A stretch of 64,000 nt of DNA, taken from contig NZ_CP039727.1 of the NCBI RefSeq assembly GCF_005154805.1, positions 3,283,501-3,347,500 of the forward strand. Direction: 5' to 3'. Below, piece after piece: positions 34,565 to 43,600 of this stretch. Position 1 is the first letter of the stretch. Each line of letters opens with the position of its first letter. The translations under genes and the position numbers were made by a program. This DNA is from Bacillus sp. S3. GTDB taxonomy: Bacteria; Bacillota; Bacilli; Bacillales; Cytobacillaceae. The notes below the pieces were generated by a model, which ran no database searches, was not told the DNA's origin, and saw nothing but the letters and a program-made list of their open reading frames with translations.

Positions 34565-35377
34565 TCACCCTTCTTCCACAAAAGTTTTTGCGTATGGCTG
34601 GTACTGATTCAACATCAATCTGATCCTTTTTTCAAGTAAATCATTTAAGTAAGGAAGTTGTTTCAATCCTTTTTCAATCACTTGTTTTGATTGCTCTAAA
34701 TAGTGGTCGCAAATTTGCAATAAATAATTCCGTTGTTCACCTGTAATTTCGAGGGCTGTTGAATCAATATCGGGGAAAATTATTTTCTTCAATGCCTCAA
34801 ATAAAATAGAGCCTTCTGAATGAAAGTATTGCTTCTTTTCTTTTAATAACCGTTTAAATATAAATAAATGTGCAAGGAATTCATTCCATAAATCCATATT
34901 AAAATAAGCTGAGAGCTTAGTTAGTAAAGAACTCTCTATCCGTGCAATACTGATAATCAATTTTTCAATCCTATCAAAGTTACATTGGTAAACAAGGATC
35001 TTATTTTCGTTGACTTCTTTTACTCCTTTTGAGAGTGTTTTGATCATCATAATATCTTCTGATTCGGCAAGAAGATGGTAATATAAACCGCTAAAATAAT
35101 CTCCGGCAAGGACGGTTAATTGACGGTTTTTTTCATCGATTGATGCATTTGAAATATGTTCATGGGTATCAAGGGCAATTTGAATTAACATGGTTGATAA
35201 TGCATAGTTTTGGATATCACTAAACGACAATTCGAGTCGATCCATTACTGAGATGAGGATTAGAAGTTTATCATCGTCAACAATGGGGGTATCAATATAC
35301 TCAAGCAAGTATGAGTCAGATACCCTTTTTTCGATTTGCTCCTTAATAATGATAAATTTTTGTTGAATATCCTGCAC
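34565..35377 (-). CDS. hepS: Heptaprenyl diphosphate synthase component I
   Basis: Non-catalytic partner of HepT, 270 residues. The recognisable core is NRQLTVLAGDYFSGLYYHLL. The start is a GTG at 35375-35377: AAGGGTG lies 6-7 nt upstream and the product begins MQDI as in B. subtilis HepS; another GTG at 35384-35386 is inside the ribosome box. The sequence outside the core varies strongly in this family. Needed for chain elongation with HepT. Confidence 0.92.
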   Translation of the reverse strand: MQDIQQKFIIIKEQIEKRVSDSYLLEYIDTPIVDDDKLLILISVMDRLELSFSDIQNYALSTMLIQIALDTHEHISNASIDEKNRQLTVLAGDYFSGLYYHLLAESEDIMMIKTLSKGVKEVNENKILVYQCNFDRIEKLIISIARIESSLLTKLSAYFNMDLWNEFLAHLFIFKRLLKEKKQYFHSEGSILFEALKKIIFPDIDSTALEITGEQRNYLLQICDHYLEQSKQVIEKGLKQLPYLNDLLEKRIRLMLNQYQPYAKTFVEEG

Positions 35378-35598
35378 TCTGATCACCCTTGCTTCCCCGA
35401 AGTAATATCTTTATGTATCTTTATTTTTTTATTGAAAGAAAGATTCATGCCCATAAAACAAAGAAATCATCATTCTTATTATTTTACACAAGGCAGACAC
35501 CATTATATCATAAAAGGCATCATATGGGCAGGAATTCACAAAATAAACATCTCTTATCAGCTTCTATTTACGGCTAATGAAGACAAACTTCACCCACC

Positions 35599-35844
35599 TT
35601 ATTTCTTTATTTCGCTTTCTACTTCACCATACTGAGTGAGAATCTTAGCATTACCCCTTATTTTTATTGCTGACGTATGTTCAGTAAATTGAGCAATTAG
35701 TACCTCACCTTTATCCAGCTTTTCCGAATGATGAAATCTTGTATCTGTGCCTCTTGTTAAGCCTATTACACTTACACCATCTTCTATAGCCTTAATAACC
35801 ACATAATCACTATTTTGCTGATTGCGCTTTTCCACTCTACTCAC
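35599..35844 (-). CDS. mtrB: Tryptophan RNA-binding attenuation protein TRAP
   Basis: Eleven-subunit ring protein that, when it binds tryptophan, wraps G/UAG-repeat RNA and stops trp gene expression. 81 residues; a 5-residue longer N-terminus than B. subtilis MtrB. The RNA-binding residues Lys42, Lys61 and Arg63 (37, 56 and 58 in B. subtilis) are present in FHHSEK and SAIKIRG, and the tryptophan loop GLTRGTDT is intact. It lies after folE as in the B. subtilis mtr operon. The trp operon itself is not next to aroH here, so the targets must be elsewhere. Confidence 0.96.
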   Translation of the reverse strand: MSRVEKRNQQNSDYVVIKAIEDGVSVIGLTRGTDTRFHHSEKLDKGEVLIAQFTEHTSAIKIRGNAKILTQYGEVESEIKK

Positions 35845-35872
35845 TCCAAATTATTCGAAATAATCATCATTT

Positions 35873-36436
35873 CTATTTTATTAAGGAAAGCACCTCTGAA
35901 CGGGCAATAGCATCATTTGCAAAAACGCCTCGAACGGCGGTTGTCACCGTCTTTGAGCCCGGCTTTTTAACACCGCGCATTGTCATGCACATATGCTCCG
36001 CCTCTACGACAATCATTACTCCATGGGGCTCAAGATGCTCCATCATGCTGTCCGCAATGGTCGAGGTAATGCGTTCCTGAAGCTGTGGTCTTTTTGCCAC
36101 TGCCTCAACAGCCCTTGCTAATTTACTTAATCCTGTAACACGGCCATTCTGCGGAATATAAGCGACATGCGCTTTTCCAAAGAACGGGACAAGATGATGT
36201 TCACACATCGAATAAAACGGGATATCTTTCACTAACACTAACTCTTCATGGTCCTCACTAAAAATTGTTTCAAAATGCTGCTTTGGATCTTCACTTAATC
36301 CGCTGAACACTTCCTCATACATTTTCGCAACTCTTTTTGGTGTGTCAAGCAGGCCTTCCCGATTTGGGTCTTCTCCGATTGCTTCTAATATTAAACGTAC
36401 CGCCTCTTCAATTTGGGCACGATTCACTTCAGACAT
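35873..36436 (-). CDS. folE: GTP cyclohydrolase I
   Basis: First enzyme of folate synthesis (MtrA in B. subtilis). 187 residues. Zinc ligands are in [13 protein letters not shown] (Cys and His) and [11 protein letters not shown] (His and Cys), and the substrate site includes [12 protein letters not shown]. The ATG at 36434-36436 has AGGAGG 8 nt upstream and gives [14 protein letters not shown]; the open frame upstream of it extends through the hbs terminator and is not coding. Followed by mtrB. Confidence 0.97.
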   Translation of the reverse strand: MSEVNRAQIEEAVRLILEAIGEDPNREGLLDTPKRVAKMYEEVFSGLSEDPKQHFETIFSEDHEELVLVKDIPFYSMCEHHLVPFFGKAHVAYIPQNGRVTGLSKLARAVEAVAKRPQLQERITSTIADSMMEHLEPHGVMIVVEAEHMCMTMRGVKKPGSKTVTTAVRGVFANDAIARSEVLSLIK

Positions 36437-36520
36437 ATTTTTTACCTCCTTGAGTGTACCTACAAGTTTAGACGACAGATACATATTAGCATAATCTTTT
36501 AAAAGTAAGCAAAAATATAA

Positions 36521-36556
36521 GAAAAAAGGCCATGGATTTTTCCCATGACCTTTTTG
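36521..36556 (-). terminator. Terminator of hbs
   Basis: The minus strand forms AAAAAGGTCATGG with CCATGGCCTTTTTT (one wobble), 35 nt past the hbs stop. Confidence 0.88.
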
Positions 36557-36590
36557 CTTTAGCAATGGCTTAAAGCAATAATTTATGTAA

Positions 36591-36863
36591 TTATTTAACT
36601 GCGTCTTTAAGCGCCTTACCTGGTTTGAAAGCTGGAACCTTGCTAGCAGCAATTTCAATTTCGTCACCTGTTTGAGGGTTACGACCTTTACGTGCTGCAC
36701 GCTCGCGTACTTCAAAGTTTCCAAAACCGATTAATTGTACTTTATCACCATTTTTTAAAGCATCTAAAATCGCATCAAAAACAGCATCAACTGCTTTTGT
36801 AGCGTCTTTTTTGGAAAGCTCGCTAGCTTCAGCAACTGCGTTAATAAGTTCTGTCTTGTTCAT
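36591..36863 (-). CDS. hbs: DNA-binding protein HU (HBsu)
   Basis: Nucleoid protein of 90 residues that bends DNA as a dimer. The family signature [21 protein letters not shown], in parts, forms the DNA-binding arm. The start is the ATG at 36861-36863 with GGAGG 8 nt upstream; the GTG nine bases earlier lies in the ribosome site. It is monocistronic, with a strong terminator behind and a long, repeat-rich upstream region. Confidence 0.97.
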   Translation of the reverse strand: MNKTELINAVAEASELSKKDATKAVDAVFDAILDALKNGDKVQLIGFGNFEVRERAARKGRNPQTGDEIEIAASKVPAFKPGKALKDAVK

Positions 36864-37191
36864 GCCATTCACCTCCTCCCAAAGAAAGATCTGAGAATTT
36901 GTAAATAAGATTACTTATCTACATTTCTAAACAATTTTTCTAATTTCTATACGTCATAGTAAGGTTTTATTACCAAATTCATACATATTCCCGAATTTGG
37001 TGTCCTAAATCTATTTGTTTAATAAAACCCTATTAAATAAAGGTTTTAAGCACTATAACGTAATTCTGTTAAAAGATTATCATAATCAATTCAGCATATC
37101 AAGAAGATTTCATGAAATTATGGTAATCTTTTCTTTTGTTCTACAAAATACTACTCTTTTGGGCCTTATATGTGTAAATTGTCAAAAGAAT
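36864..37191. other. Long gene-free region upstream of hbs
   Basis: About 330 AT-rich bases before hbs. It contains the AGGAGG ribosome site of hbs, the nested inverted repeats reported separately, and a TTGACA (minus strand, about 37180-37185) without a convincing partner. No coding potential was recognised. The promoter of hbs is expected here but I could not place it with confidence. Confidence 0.6.
36950..37062. repeat. Nested inverted repeats upstream of hbs
   Basis: Three nested arm pairs: TACGTCATAGT (36950-36960) with ACTATAACGTA (37052-37062), one mismatch; GGTTTTATTA (36963-36972) with TAATAAAACC (37020-37029), perfect; ACCAAATTC (36972-36980) with GAATTTGGT (36993-37001), perfect. 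TAAAACC (37023-37029) can instead pair with GGTTTTA (37042-37048). Confidence 0.7.
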
Positions 37192-37217
37192 AAAAAAAAG
37201 ACTCCGATTGGGAGTCC
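37192..37217 (-). terminator. Terminator of spoIVA
   Basis: The minus strand forms GACTCC, loop CAATC, GGAGTC and then eight T residues. Confidence 0.9.
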
Positions 37218-37222
37218 GAAAT

Positions 37223-38701
37223 TTAGAGGATGATGGCAATCAAACCGCCAGAGCCTTCGTTTATGATTCTCTCTAACGTTTCTTTTAATTTATATCTTGC
37301 ATTCTCCGGCATCAAGGAAAGCTTGGCTTGAATCCCTTCACGGACAATGGAACTTAATGACCTGCCAAATATATCAGAATTCCAAATCGATAGTGGATCA
37401 TCCTCGAAATCCTGCATTAAATAGCGGACAAGCTCCTCACTTTGTTTTTCCGTGCCGATAATTGGGGCAAATTCCGATTCAACATCGACCTTTATCATAT
37501 GAATGGATGGAGCCACCGCTCGCAGTCTGACTCCAAATCTTGCACCCTGGCGGATGATTTCCGGTTCTTCAAGACTCATATCAGCGAGTGTCGGCGAGGC
37601 AATCCCATAACCCGTTTGTTTGACCATTTTTAAGGCGTCGGCAATATGATCATATTCTGCTTTCGCATGGGCAAAGTCCTGCATCAATTCAAGAAGATGA
37701 TCTTTTCCTCTGATTTCAACCCCGACAATTTCTTTTAAAATATCATCATATAATTCATCCGGAGCCATTAAATCAATTTCAGCTACACCGGTACCCATCT
37801 CAATTCCAGCTAAGCCGGCTCTCTCAATGAATTCAAAATCACTAAACTGCTGGACAACATGGTCCACATCTCGTAATCTCTTGATATCTTTTACGGTTTC
37901 CTTCACAGCATCTTGGTAGCTTTCACGGAGCCAATGGTTTTCTCTAAGCACCATTACCCAGCTAGGAAGATTCACATTTACTTCAAGGACCGGGAACTCA
38001 TAAAGTGCCTCACGAAGAACATTGAGGACATCGCTGTCACGCATACTTTCCACACTCATAGCGATAACTGGAATGTCATATTTTTCTGCTAAACTTGTTC
38101 TAAGTGTTTCCGTGCTAGGGTGGTACGGCTGTGCACTGTTAACCACCATAATAAATGGTTTACCAACTTCTTTGAGCTCATTGATTACTCTTTCTTCCGC
38201 CTCAATATAGTTACTGCGAGGAATTTCCCCAATGGTTCCATCCGTAGTGACAACTACTCCAATTGTGGAATGTTCTTGAATTACTTTTCTTGTGCCAATT
38301 TCCGCTGCTTCATGAAACGGGATTGGTTCTTCATACCAAGGCGTATTAATCATTCTCGGCCCATTTTCATCCTCATAGCCTTTCGCTCCTGGTACGGTAT
38401 AACCTACACAGTCAACAAGCCTGATATTAACGTTAAGACCCTCGTCGACATGAACAGTCGCTGCCTGATTTGGCACAAATTTAGGTTCAGTTGTCATGAT
38501 TGTTTTACCCGCAGCACTTTGCGGCAGCTCATCTTGTGCCCGGGATCTCTCTGCTTCACTGTTTATATTCGGTAAAACAACAAGCTCCATAAATTTTTTA
38601 ATAAATGTTGACTTTCCTGTACGTACTGCACCTACTACTCCTAAATAAATATCACCGCCTGTTCTTTCGGCAATATCCTTAAAAATATCGACCTTTTCCA
38701 A
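37223..38701 (-). CDS. spoIVA: Stage IV sporulation protein A, spore coat morphogenetic ATPase
   Basis: ATPase that polymerises on the forespore surface to form the basement layer of the coat, anchored by SpoVM. 492 residues, the usual length. The Walker A motif GAVRTGKS is at residues 24-31. The C-terminus ends GGLIAIIL, the region needed for localisation. The start codon is TTG (38699-38701) with GGAGGGG 5 nt upstream, and the protein begins MEKVDIFKDIAERTGGDIYL. Expressed in the mother cell by sigma-E in B. subtilis; the CATATACT sequence upstream (minus strand) could be part of such a promoter but is unproven. Confidence 0.97.
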   Translation of the reverse strand: MEKVDIFKDIAERTGGDIYLGVVGAVRTGKSTFIKKFMELVVLPNINSEAERSRAQDELPQSAAGKTIMTTEPKFVPNQAATVHVDEGLNVNIRLVDCVGYTVPGAKGYEDENGPRMINTPWYEEPIPFHEAAEIGTRKVIQEHSTIGVVVTTDGTIGEIPRSNYIEAEERVINELKEVGKPFIMVVNSAQPYHPSTETLRTSLAEKYDIPVIAMSVESMRDSDVLNVLREALYEFPVLEVNVNLPSWVMVLRENHWLRESYQDAVKETVKDIKRLRDVDHVVQQFSDFEFIERAGLAGIEMGTGVAEIDLMAPDELYDDILKEIVGVEIRGKDHLLELMQDFAHAKAEYDHIADALKMVKQTGYGIASPTLADMSLEEPEIIRQGARFGVRLRAVAPSIHMIKVDVESEFAPIIGTEKQSEELVRYLMQDFEDDPLSIWNSDIFGRSLSSIVREGIQAKLSLMPENARYKLKETLERIINEGSGGLIAIIL

Positions 38702-38954
38702 GTGATCCCCTCCTGATCATAGACTAAAGTGGGATAATATCATCCATTTTAGGTGTTTTTGGACAGTATATGTTTATGACGTTGTCCTATCTTCTTATGA
38801 CACTTTTCTAAAATTTTTACCCCCTTATTAAAAATTCCTTCGATGTACTGATATCTGTATTTCGCTGAGCGTTTAAATTTATGGAGGGTTTCTAACTATG
38901 ATTTCGGAAATGGAAACTAAATAAATATCCATATCACGTTGTTGTTTTTCAGCA
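38702..38954. other. Gene-free region upstream of spoIVA
   Basis: About 250 bases, 300 counting the yphF terminator, that hold the spoIVA leader. The minus strand has CATATACT about 75 nt before the start, resembling a sigma-E -10, without a good -35. On + a GGAGGG box (38883-38888) precedes an eight-codon ORF (38898-38924). Nothing else is recognised. Confidence 0.5.
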
Positions 38955-39000
38955 TAAAAAAAACCCTTCTCCTACAATATATTTCTTAGAGAAGGGGTTA
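38955..39000 (-). terminator. Terminator of yphF
   Basis: The minus strand forms AACCCCTTCTC with GGAGAAGGGTT around a large loop, followed by a T-run. Confidence 0.8.
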
Positions 39001-39003
39001 TGA

Positions 39004-39714
39004 CTATTCTTCCAAAAATACAGGTTCCTTACGCTTGGAATCGATCGTGTATGGCAAGGAATAGGCAGGAACAAACATGGAATCATTTACCAAAATAGAG
39101 CGGATATCCTCTCCCGGTTTCAGATCTTCTTTCGATTTCTTGAGCTTATTATATAGGTCAGGTCGATAATCCACGTATACTACAGCATCACCTGTTATAA
39201 CGAGGGAAAGGTTTTGGTTTGTATATGGACTAATAACATAAGGAGGTTCTTTGAACCCCAATTGTTTAAAATCGAGTGAAAATACATTTTTAGCAATCTG
39301 TGCCTTAAAAGGTGGATAACCGTTTGATTTTATTCTTAGATTTATGTCACGGATTGTTTCTGTCATCCTTAAATCTAATAATTTAACAGTTGGATTGGTT
39401 TCCACATCTACCAGCACATATTGAAAAATCCCCCCGCTTTCATAGGCATTCCCCGGTGGTTCAGCGATATACCGAGGGGCAATTTTTTTAAATTCAATTG
39501 GATATTTTTGATAAATTGGTGTATCTGCTTCCTTTGTTTTGATTGGCAGGATACCCCCATTGTCCTTTTTAAAGTCATCTACGGCCGTTTGAACTGCTTG
39601 GATTTGATCTTTATAAGGGACTTGATTCTGTGCTAATTCTTCCTTTGGGTACATACATCCCGATAACAGCATAACAGTTAAGACAAAAAAATAGACAATC
39701 CTTTTTCTTTTCAT
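39004..39714 (-). CDS. yphF: YphF family lipoprotein
   Basis: Protein of 236 residues with a lipoprotein signal peptide ending in the lipobox LLSGC, so Cys20 would be the lipid-anchored N-terminus outside the membrane. The mature part is mixed alpha/beta with conserved FKKIAPRYIAEPP and a C-terminal YSLPYTIDSKRKEPVF segment. Position upstream of spoIVA is that of B. subtilis yphF. It is probably sporulation-linked, but that is inference from context. No enzyme motif. Confidence 0.85.
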   Translation of the reverse strand: MKRKRIVYFFVLTVMLLSGCMYPKEELAQNQVPYKDQIQAVQTAVDDFKKDNGGILPIKTKEADTPIYQKYPIEFKKIAPRYIAEPPGNAYESGGIFQYVLVDVETNPTVKLLDLRMTETIRDINLRIKSNGYPPFKAQIAKNVFSLDFKQLGFKEPPYVISPYTNQNLSLVITGDAVVYVDYRPDLYNKLKKSKEDLKPGEDIRSILVNDSMFVPAYSLPYTIDSKRKEPVFLEE

Positions 39715-39746
39715 AAAATCACCTTTTATCTATGTAATGATTCCCG

Positions 39747-39932
39747 TTATCCCAGGAATACAATCAAGAGAGTCAATCCTGCAACGATCAAAAACAAATA
39801 AGCGACAATTGCTGTTATAACTCGGAGGACCCCTTTTAACTTATATCTGCTTACATAAATGGTTATGATTGCAAGAAACATTAGCGCCATTCCTGCAATT
39901 GAAATCCACATTTTTAACATACCTGGTGACAA
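39747..39932 (-). CDS. yphE: DUF2768 small membrane protein
   Basis: Protein of 61 residues with two membrane segments separated by a short basic loop (SRYKLKG). The start is TTG (39930-39932) with AGGGGG 8 nt upstream; the N-terminus MSPGMLKMW and the loop resemble B. subtilis YphE. Lies between gpsA and yphF, as in B. subtilis. Function unknown; often found only in spore formers, which suggests but does not prove a sporulation role. Confidence 0.8.
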   Translation of the reverse strand: MSPGMLKMWISIAGMALMFLAIITIYVSRYKLKGVLRVITAIVAYLFLIVAGLTLLIVFLG

Positions 39933-39991
39933 ACATCATTCCCCCTTTTTCGACTGCAATTATACCATAGGTTCATCTTGTAAAAGAAATA

Positions 39992-40033
39992 AAAAAAACT
40001 GAAGTAAAGAGGGGCGAATTCTCTACTTCAGTC
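39992..40033 (-). terminator. Terminator downstream of gpsA
   Basis: The minus strand forms CTGAAGTA with TACTTCAG plus further inner pairs, then eight T residues. It is about 120 nt beyond the gpsA stop and just upstream of the DUF2768 gene. Confidence 0.85.
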
Positions 40034-40155
40034 AAATGGACTAAATAACCCATTCTCCAGCGTCATACTACCAGGTTGCTTCGTTGCATTGTATGCAATT
40101 AAAGGTAAAAACGTATCATGTGAACGCCTATTTTATGAAGGTAAACGCACATTTT

Positions 40156-41211
40156 TTAGTCTTCACTGTTTTTTTCATCCAGTACATTCACTAAATCTTC
40201 CATTTCATGGGTTTTCCCGCGCGCCATTAACACATCAACCGCATCCTTGGCATTTTTCCCATTAAATAAGACGTCATAAAGGGCAAAGGTAATTGGCATC
40301 TTGACATCGTACTTTTTAGCTAGCTGATAGGCTGCTTTGGTCGTCCTGACGCCTTCCACAACCATTCCCATATTATCCAGCACCTCATCTAGAGTTTTCC
40401 CCTTACCAAGCAAATTACCGGCTCTCCAGTTCCTTGAATGGACGCTGGTACAGGTAACAATTAAATCGCCTATTCCTGTTAATCCGGAAAATGTTAACGG
40501 ATTAGCACCCATTTTGGTACCCAGGCGTGCTATTTCCGCCAATCCGCGGGTCATTAAAGCAGCCTTAGCATTATCACCATATCCCAGCCCATCTGTGATC
40601 CCTGCAGCCAATGCGATAATATTCTTTAATGCACCGCCAATTTCAACTCCAATGACATCAGAATTCGTATAAACACGAAAATTGTGGTTGATGAATAAAT
40701 CTTGAATTTTTTCAGCCGCTTCCATATTTTCCGAAGTAACCGTAACCGTTGTTGGATGTCTTAAGCTTACTTCTTCAGCATGACTTGGGCCCGAAAGAAC
40801 CACTACGTCCTTTAAGAGCCCTTTTGGCATTTCTTCTTTAATCATTTCGGTTATTCGTAAAAGGGTATCAGGCTCAATTCCTTTACTAACATGAGCAATC
40901 GTCAATGGACCTGCTTGTACCTCACGTATTTTCCCAAGCACTTCACGAATTGCCTTCGTTGGGACAGCCAATATAACCGTCTCTACTCCAGCTAAAGCAT
41001 CACGTAATGAAGCAAAGCCAGTAATTAATTCTGGCAGATTAATTTCAGGTAAATATTTTTTATTCGTGTGAAATTCATTGATTTCCTTTACTTGGTTTTC
41101 ATTATGGCTCCAAAGACGAACCTCATGATTATTATCTGCAAGCACAATCGCCAGTGCGGTTCCCCAGCTCCCGGCGCCAACAACGGCAATGGTTGTTTTT
41201 TTATCCTGCAT
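40156..41211 (-). CDS. gpsA: Glycerol-3-phosphate dehydrogenase [NAD(P)+]
   Basis: Makes sn-glycerol-3-phosphate from dihydroxyacetone phosphate for phospholipid synthesis. The nucleotide loop is [12 protein letters not shown] (residues 10-21). [19 protein letters not shown] and the catalytic Lys region [28 protein letters not shown] (in parts) are typical. 351 residues. Directly behind der, 21 nt away, so co-transcribed. AAGGCGGGTG precedes the ATG. Confidence 0.97.
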   Translation of the reverse strand: MQDKKTTIAVVGAGSWGTALAIVLADNNHEVRLWSHNENQVKEINEFHTNKKYLPEINLPELITGFASLRDALAGVETVILAVPTKAIREVLGKIREVQAGPLTIAHVSKGIEPDTLLRITEMIKEEMPKGLLKDVVVLSGPSHAEEVSLRHPTTVTVTSENMEAAEKIQDLFINHNFRVYTNSDVIGVEIGGALKNIIALAAGITDGLGYGDNAKAALMTRGLAEIARLGTKMGANPLTFSGLTGIGDLIVTCTSVHSRNWRAGNLLGKGKTLDEVLDNMGMVVEGVRTTKAAYQLAKKYDVKMPITFALYDVLFNGKNAKDAVDVLMARGKTHEMEDLVNVLDEKNSED

Positions 41212-41232
41212 GAAAGTACACCCGCCTTATCT

Positions 41233-42543
41233 TTATTTTCTTTCTCTGGCATAAATTTTGATAGGGGTTCCCTCGAATCCAAAAGCGTCTCTAATTCGAT
41301 TTTCAAGAAACCGCTCATAGGAGAAATGCATTAATTCAGGTTCATTAACAAAGACAACAAATGCAGGAGGTTTGACTGCAACTTGTGTAGCATAATAAAT
41401 TTTCAAGCGTTTCCCCTTGTCTGTTGGTGTCGGATTCATCGCCACAGCGTCCATTATGACATCATTTAACACACTTGTTTCTACCCGCATGGAATGGTTT
41501 TCACTTGCCGTATTAATCATGGGTATAAGAGTATGAATCCGCTTTTTCGTTTTGGCAGATAAAAACACAATTGGAGCATAGCTAAGAAATAAGAAATGTT
41601 CCCGAATCTTTTGTTCCAGCTCTTTCATTGTCTTCTCATCTTTTTCAATTGCGTCCCATTTATTGACCACAATAACAACGGCTCGTCCAGCCTCATGAGC
41701 GTATCCGGCTATCTTCTTATCCTGTTCGATGATTCCTTCTTCTGCGTTAATAACCACAAGGACCACATCCGAACGCTCAATGGCTCTAAGTGCACGGAGA
41801 ACACTATATTTTTCAGTACTCTCATACACTTTCCCTTTTTTTCTTATTCCCGCAGTATCAATGATGACATATTTTTGCCCATTATACGTATATGGTGAAT
41901 CAATCGCATCACGAGTGGTACCGGCAATATTGCTGACGATCACACGGTCTTCACCTAAAATTGCATTCACAAGCGAAGACTTTCCGACATTCGGTCTGCC
42001 AATTAAGGAAAACTTGACCACATCTTCATCATATTCGATTGGCTTATTTTTTGGAAAGTGTTTTGCTGCCTCGTCCAATAAATCACCCAGACCCAGTCCG
42101 TGAGAACCAGAAACAGGGATCGGTTCACCAAATCCTAAAGAATAAAAGTCATAAATTTGCTCCCGCATTTCAGGATTATCAATTTTATTTACTCCTAAAA
42201 CAATCGGTTTTTTCGACTTGTATAAAATTTTTGCTACTTCTTCATCAGCAGCTGTTACCCCTTCTCGCCCATTTGTAAGGAAGATTATCACATCTGCTTC
42301 ATCAATCGCCACTTCTGCTTGTTGACGAATTTGCTCTAAAAACGGTTCATCGCCAATATCAATTCCACCAGTGTCAATGACATTAAAATCATGTGTCAAC
42401 CACTCTCCTGAACTATATATACGATCTCTTGTTACTCCCGGAATATCCTCGACAATGGAAATTCGTTCCCCGACAATTCTATTAAAAATTGTTGACTTTC
42501 CAACGTTGGGACGTCCTACAATGGCAATAACTGGTTTTACCAT
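41233..42543 (-). CDS. der: Ribosome assembly GTPase Der (EngA)
   Basis: Essential GTPase with two G domains and a KH-like C-terminus, acting in 50S maturation. The first P-loop GRPNVGKST is at about residues 8-16, with DTGGID and NKID; the second, GRPNVGKSS, is followed by DTAGIRKKG and NKWD. The C-terminal [19 protein letters not shown] is conserved. The ATG at 42541-42543 gives [13 protein letters not shown] with AAAGGA upstream; an ATG 12 bases earlier is too close to that box. Lies ahead of gpsA. Confidence 0.97.
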   Translation of the reverse strand: MVKPVIAIVGRPNVGKSTIFNRIVGERISIVEDIPGVTRDRIYSSGEWLTHDFNVIDTGGIDIGDEPFLEQIRQQAEVAIDEADVIIFLTNGREGVTAADEEVAKILYKSKKPIVLGVNKIDNPEMREQIYDFYSLGFGEPIPVSGSHGLGLGDLLDEAAKHFPKNKPIEYDEDVVKFSLIGRPNVGKSSLVNAILGEDRVIVSNIAGTTRDAIDSPYTYNGQKYVIIDTAGIRKKGKVYESTEKYSVLRALRAIERSDVVLVVINAEEGIIEQDKKIAGYAHEAGRAVVIVVNKWDAIEKDEKTMKELEQKIREHFLFLSYAPIVFLSAKTKKRIHTLIPMINTASENHSMRVETSVLNDVIMDAVAMNPTPTDKGKRLKIYYATQVAVKPPAFVVFVNEPELMHFSYERFLENRIRDAFGFEGTPIKIYARERK

Positions 42544-42620
42544 TTCGATCGCCATCCTTTCTTATATTGAAATAACTTATTATTATGTTAGCAATAATTC
42601 ATAAGGTTCTTATTAAGTAA

Positions 42621-42647
42621 AGAAACCCTTCTGTCATCTAGAAGGGC
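42621..42647 (-). terminator. Terminator of yphA
   Basis: The minus strand forms CCCTTCT, loop AGATGAC, AGAAGGG, then TTTCTTT. Confidence 0.82.
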
Positions 42648-42695
42648 CTAACTTTATTATTTTATCAATGTTAATCCTTTCCCGCAATGGAAAGC

Positions 42696-43313
42696 TTATG
42701 ATGTTTTTTGTTTTCCCTTTTCAAAGTAATGATAATGGTTTTGTACGATTGTTCCGGCATTTTCCAATAAACTCCATCCGGCCAGCAATGCAGCAATTAA
42801 GGAACAAACATCTAAGTATCCAAATGATCCAATTGTATAGGGGAAAGGAAATTTATTTAAGATATAAGCATAAAGAAATTCACCCTGTATGGTTCCGCAA
42901 ATAATAATTTGCAATCGTCCTTTTAATGTCTTTTGCAAAAGAATCGCTAGATAACCAAAAACAATTCCCATCATCCATTCCTTTTTAAAGATAATCCAAA
43001 TAGGGTCAAAAATCTCAAATAAATGGAATGTCACATATGCAATTGATACAATAAATGAACAAATAAAATAATAGATGATAGCCCCGCGCTTTTCTTGGCT
43101 AAAGAATAAATATGAAATAATCAATAAAAATAAACCACTAGCCTGGATTGTAAAGATTCCAATGGAGAACTGATAATTAGATAAAAAAATCACCACAAGA
43201 ATGGTCGCTGATAAATTCAACCTGTATGGATTTTTTTTATTTACTAAAAATGTCAGATACACCCAAATAGACCAGCAAATCCAATAAAACATTACACCTT
43301 CTATGTTCCTCAC
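42696..43313 (-). CDS. yphA: YphA family membrane protein
   Basis: Integral membrane protein of about 200 residues with six or seven hydrophobic segments and a short charged C-terminus. Position between der and ypzI/fni and the MFYWICW N-terminal region match Bacillus YphA. The start is unclear: the AGGAGG box overlaps the GTG at 43311-43313, is ideally spaced (8 nt) from an ATA codon at 43302-43304 that would give IEGVMFYW, and a later ATG lies at 43290-43292. Function unknown. I give the longest frame; the true start may be 9 to 21 bases shorter. Confidence 0.8.
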   Translation of the reverse strand: MRNIEGVMFYWICWSIWVYLTFLVNKKNPYRLNLSATILVVIFLSNYQFSIGIFTIQASGLFLLIISYLFFSQEKRGAIIYYFICSFIVSIAYVTFHLFEIFDPIWIIFKKEWMMGIVFGYLAILLQKTLKGRLQIIICGTIQGEFLYAYILNKFPFPYTIGSFGYLDVCSLIAALLAGWSLLENAGTIVQNHYHYFEKGKQKTS

Positions 43314-43412
43314 CTCCTATTATTATCATTATTGGTAATCCTTATGTAGTTTCATACTTATTTGTATAATTTTTCGGGAGTGATTCATCTTATTAATAGG
43401 AGGTGTTGGTGA

Positions 43413-43553
43413 ATGGGAAGAGACCGCCAAGAAAAAAAGTTAAAAGCAAGTAGAAGAGTAGAGTCAGACCGAGATCAAGCATTACACTATCCAGGCGCAA
43501 CAAAGCTGTCAAGTCCAGAAGAAGCAAGAGGTTTAAACGACGGGAAAAAATAA
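43413..43553 (+). CDS. ypzI: YpzI family small protein
   Basis: 46-residue hydrophilic protein starting MGRDRQEKKLKASRRVESDR and including LHYPGATKL and PEEARG. This matches the Bacillus YpzI family in sequence and position. The ATG at 43413-43415 has AGGAGG about 9 nt upstream. It is highly charged with no membrane segment. Transcribed opposite to yphA and convergent with fni. Function unknown. TATAAT at 43365-43370 could be its -10 but the -35 is poor. Confidence 0.9.
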   Translation: MGRDRQEKKLKASRRVESDRDQALHYPGATKLSSPEEARGLNDGKK

Positions 43554-43563
43554 AAAAATTAAT

Positions 43564-43600
43564 CTAAAAAAGCTCTCGTAGCAGGAACGAGAGCTTTTAA
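43564..43600. terminator. Bidirectional terminator between ypzI and fni
   Basis: Stem AAAAGCTCTCGT with ACGAGAGCTTTT around a 7-nt loop. The T-run is stronger on the minus strand (fni) than on the plus strand (ypzI). Confidence 0.88.

Noticed and set aside
35448..35635. Possible 62-codon + ORF (MPIKQRNHH...) upstream of hepS
   Set aside because: No convincing ribosome site, unusual amino acid content, and it runs into the mtrB 3' end; no related protein recognised.
36437..36724. Extended N-terminus of folE
   Set aside because: It would read through the hbs terminator and part of hbs; the AGGAGG-ATG at 36434-36436 gives the conserved start.
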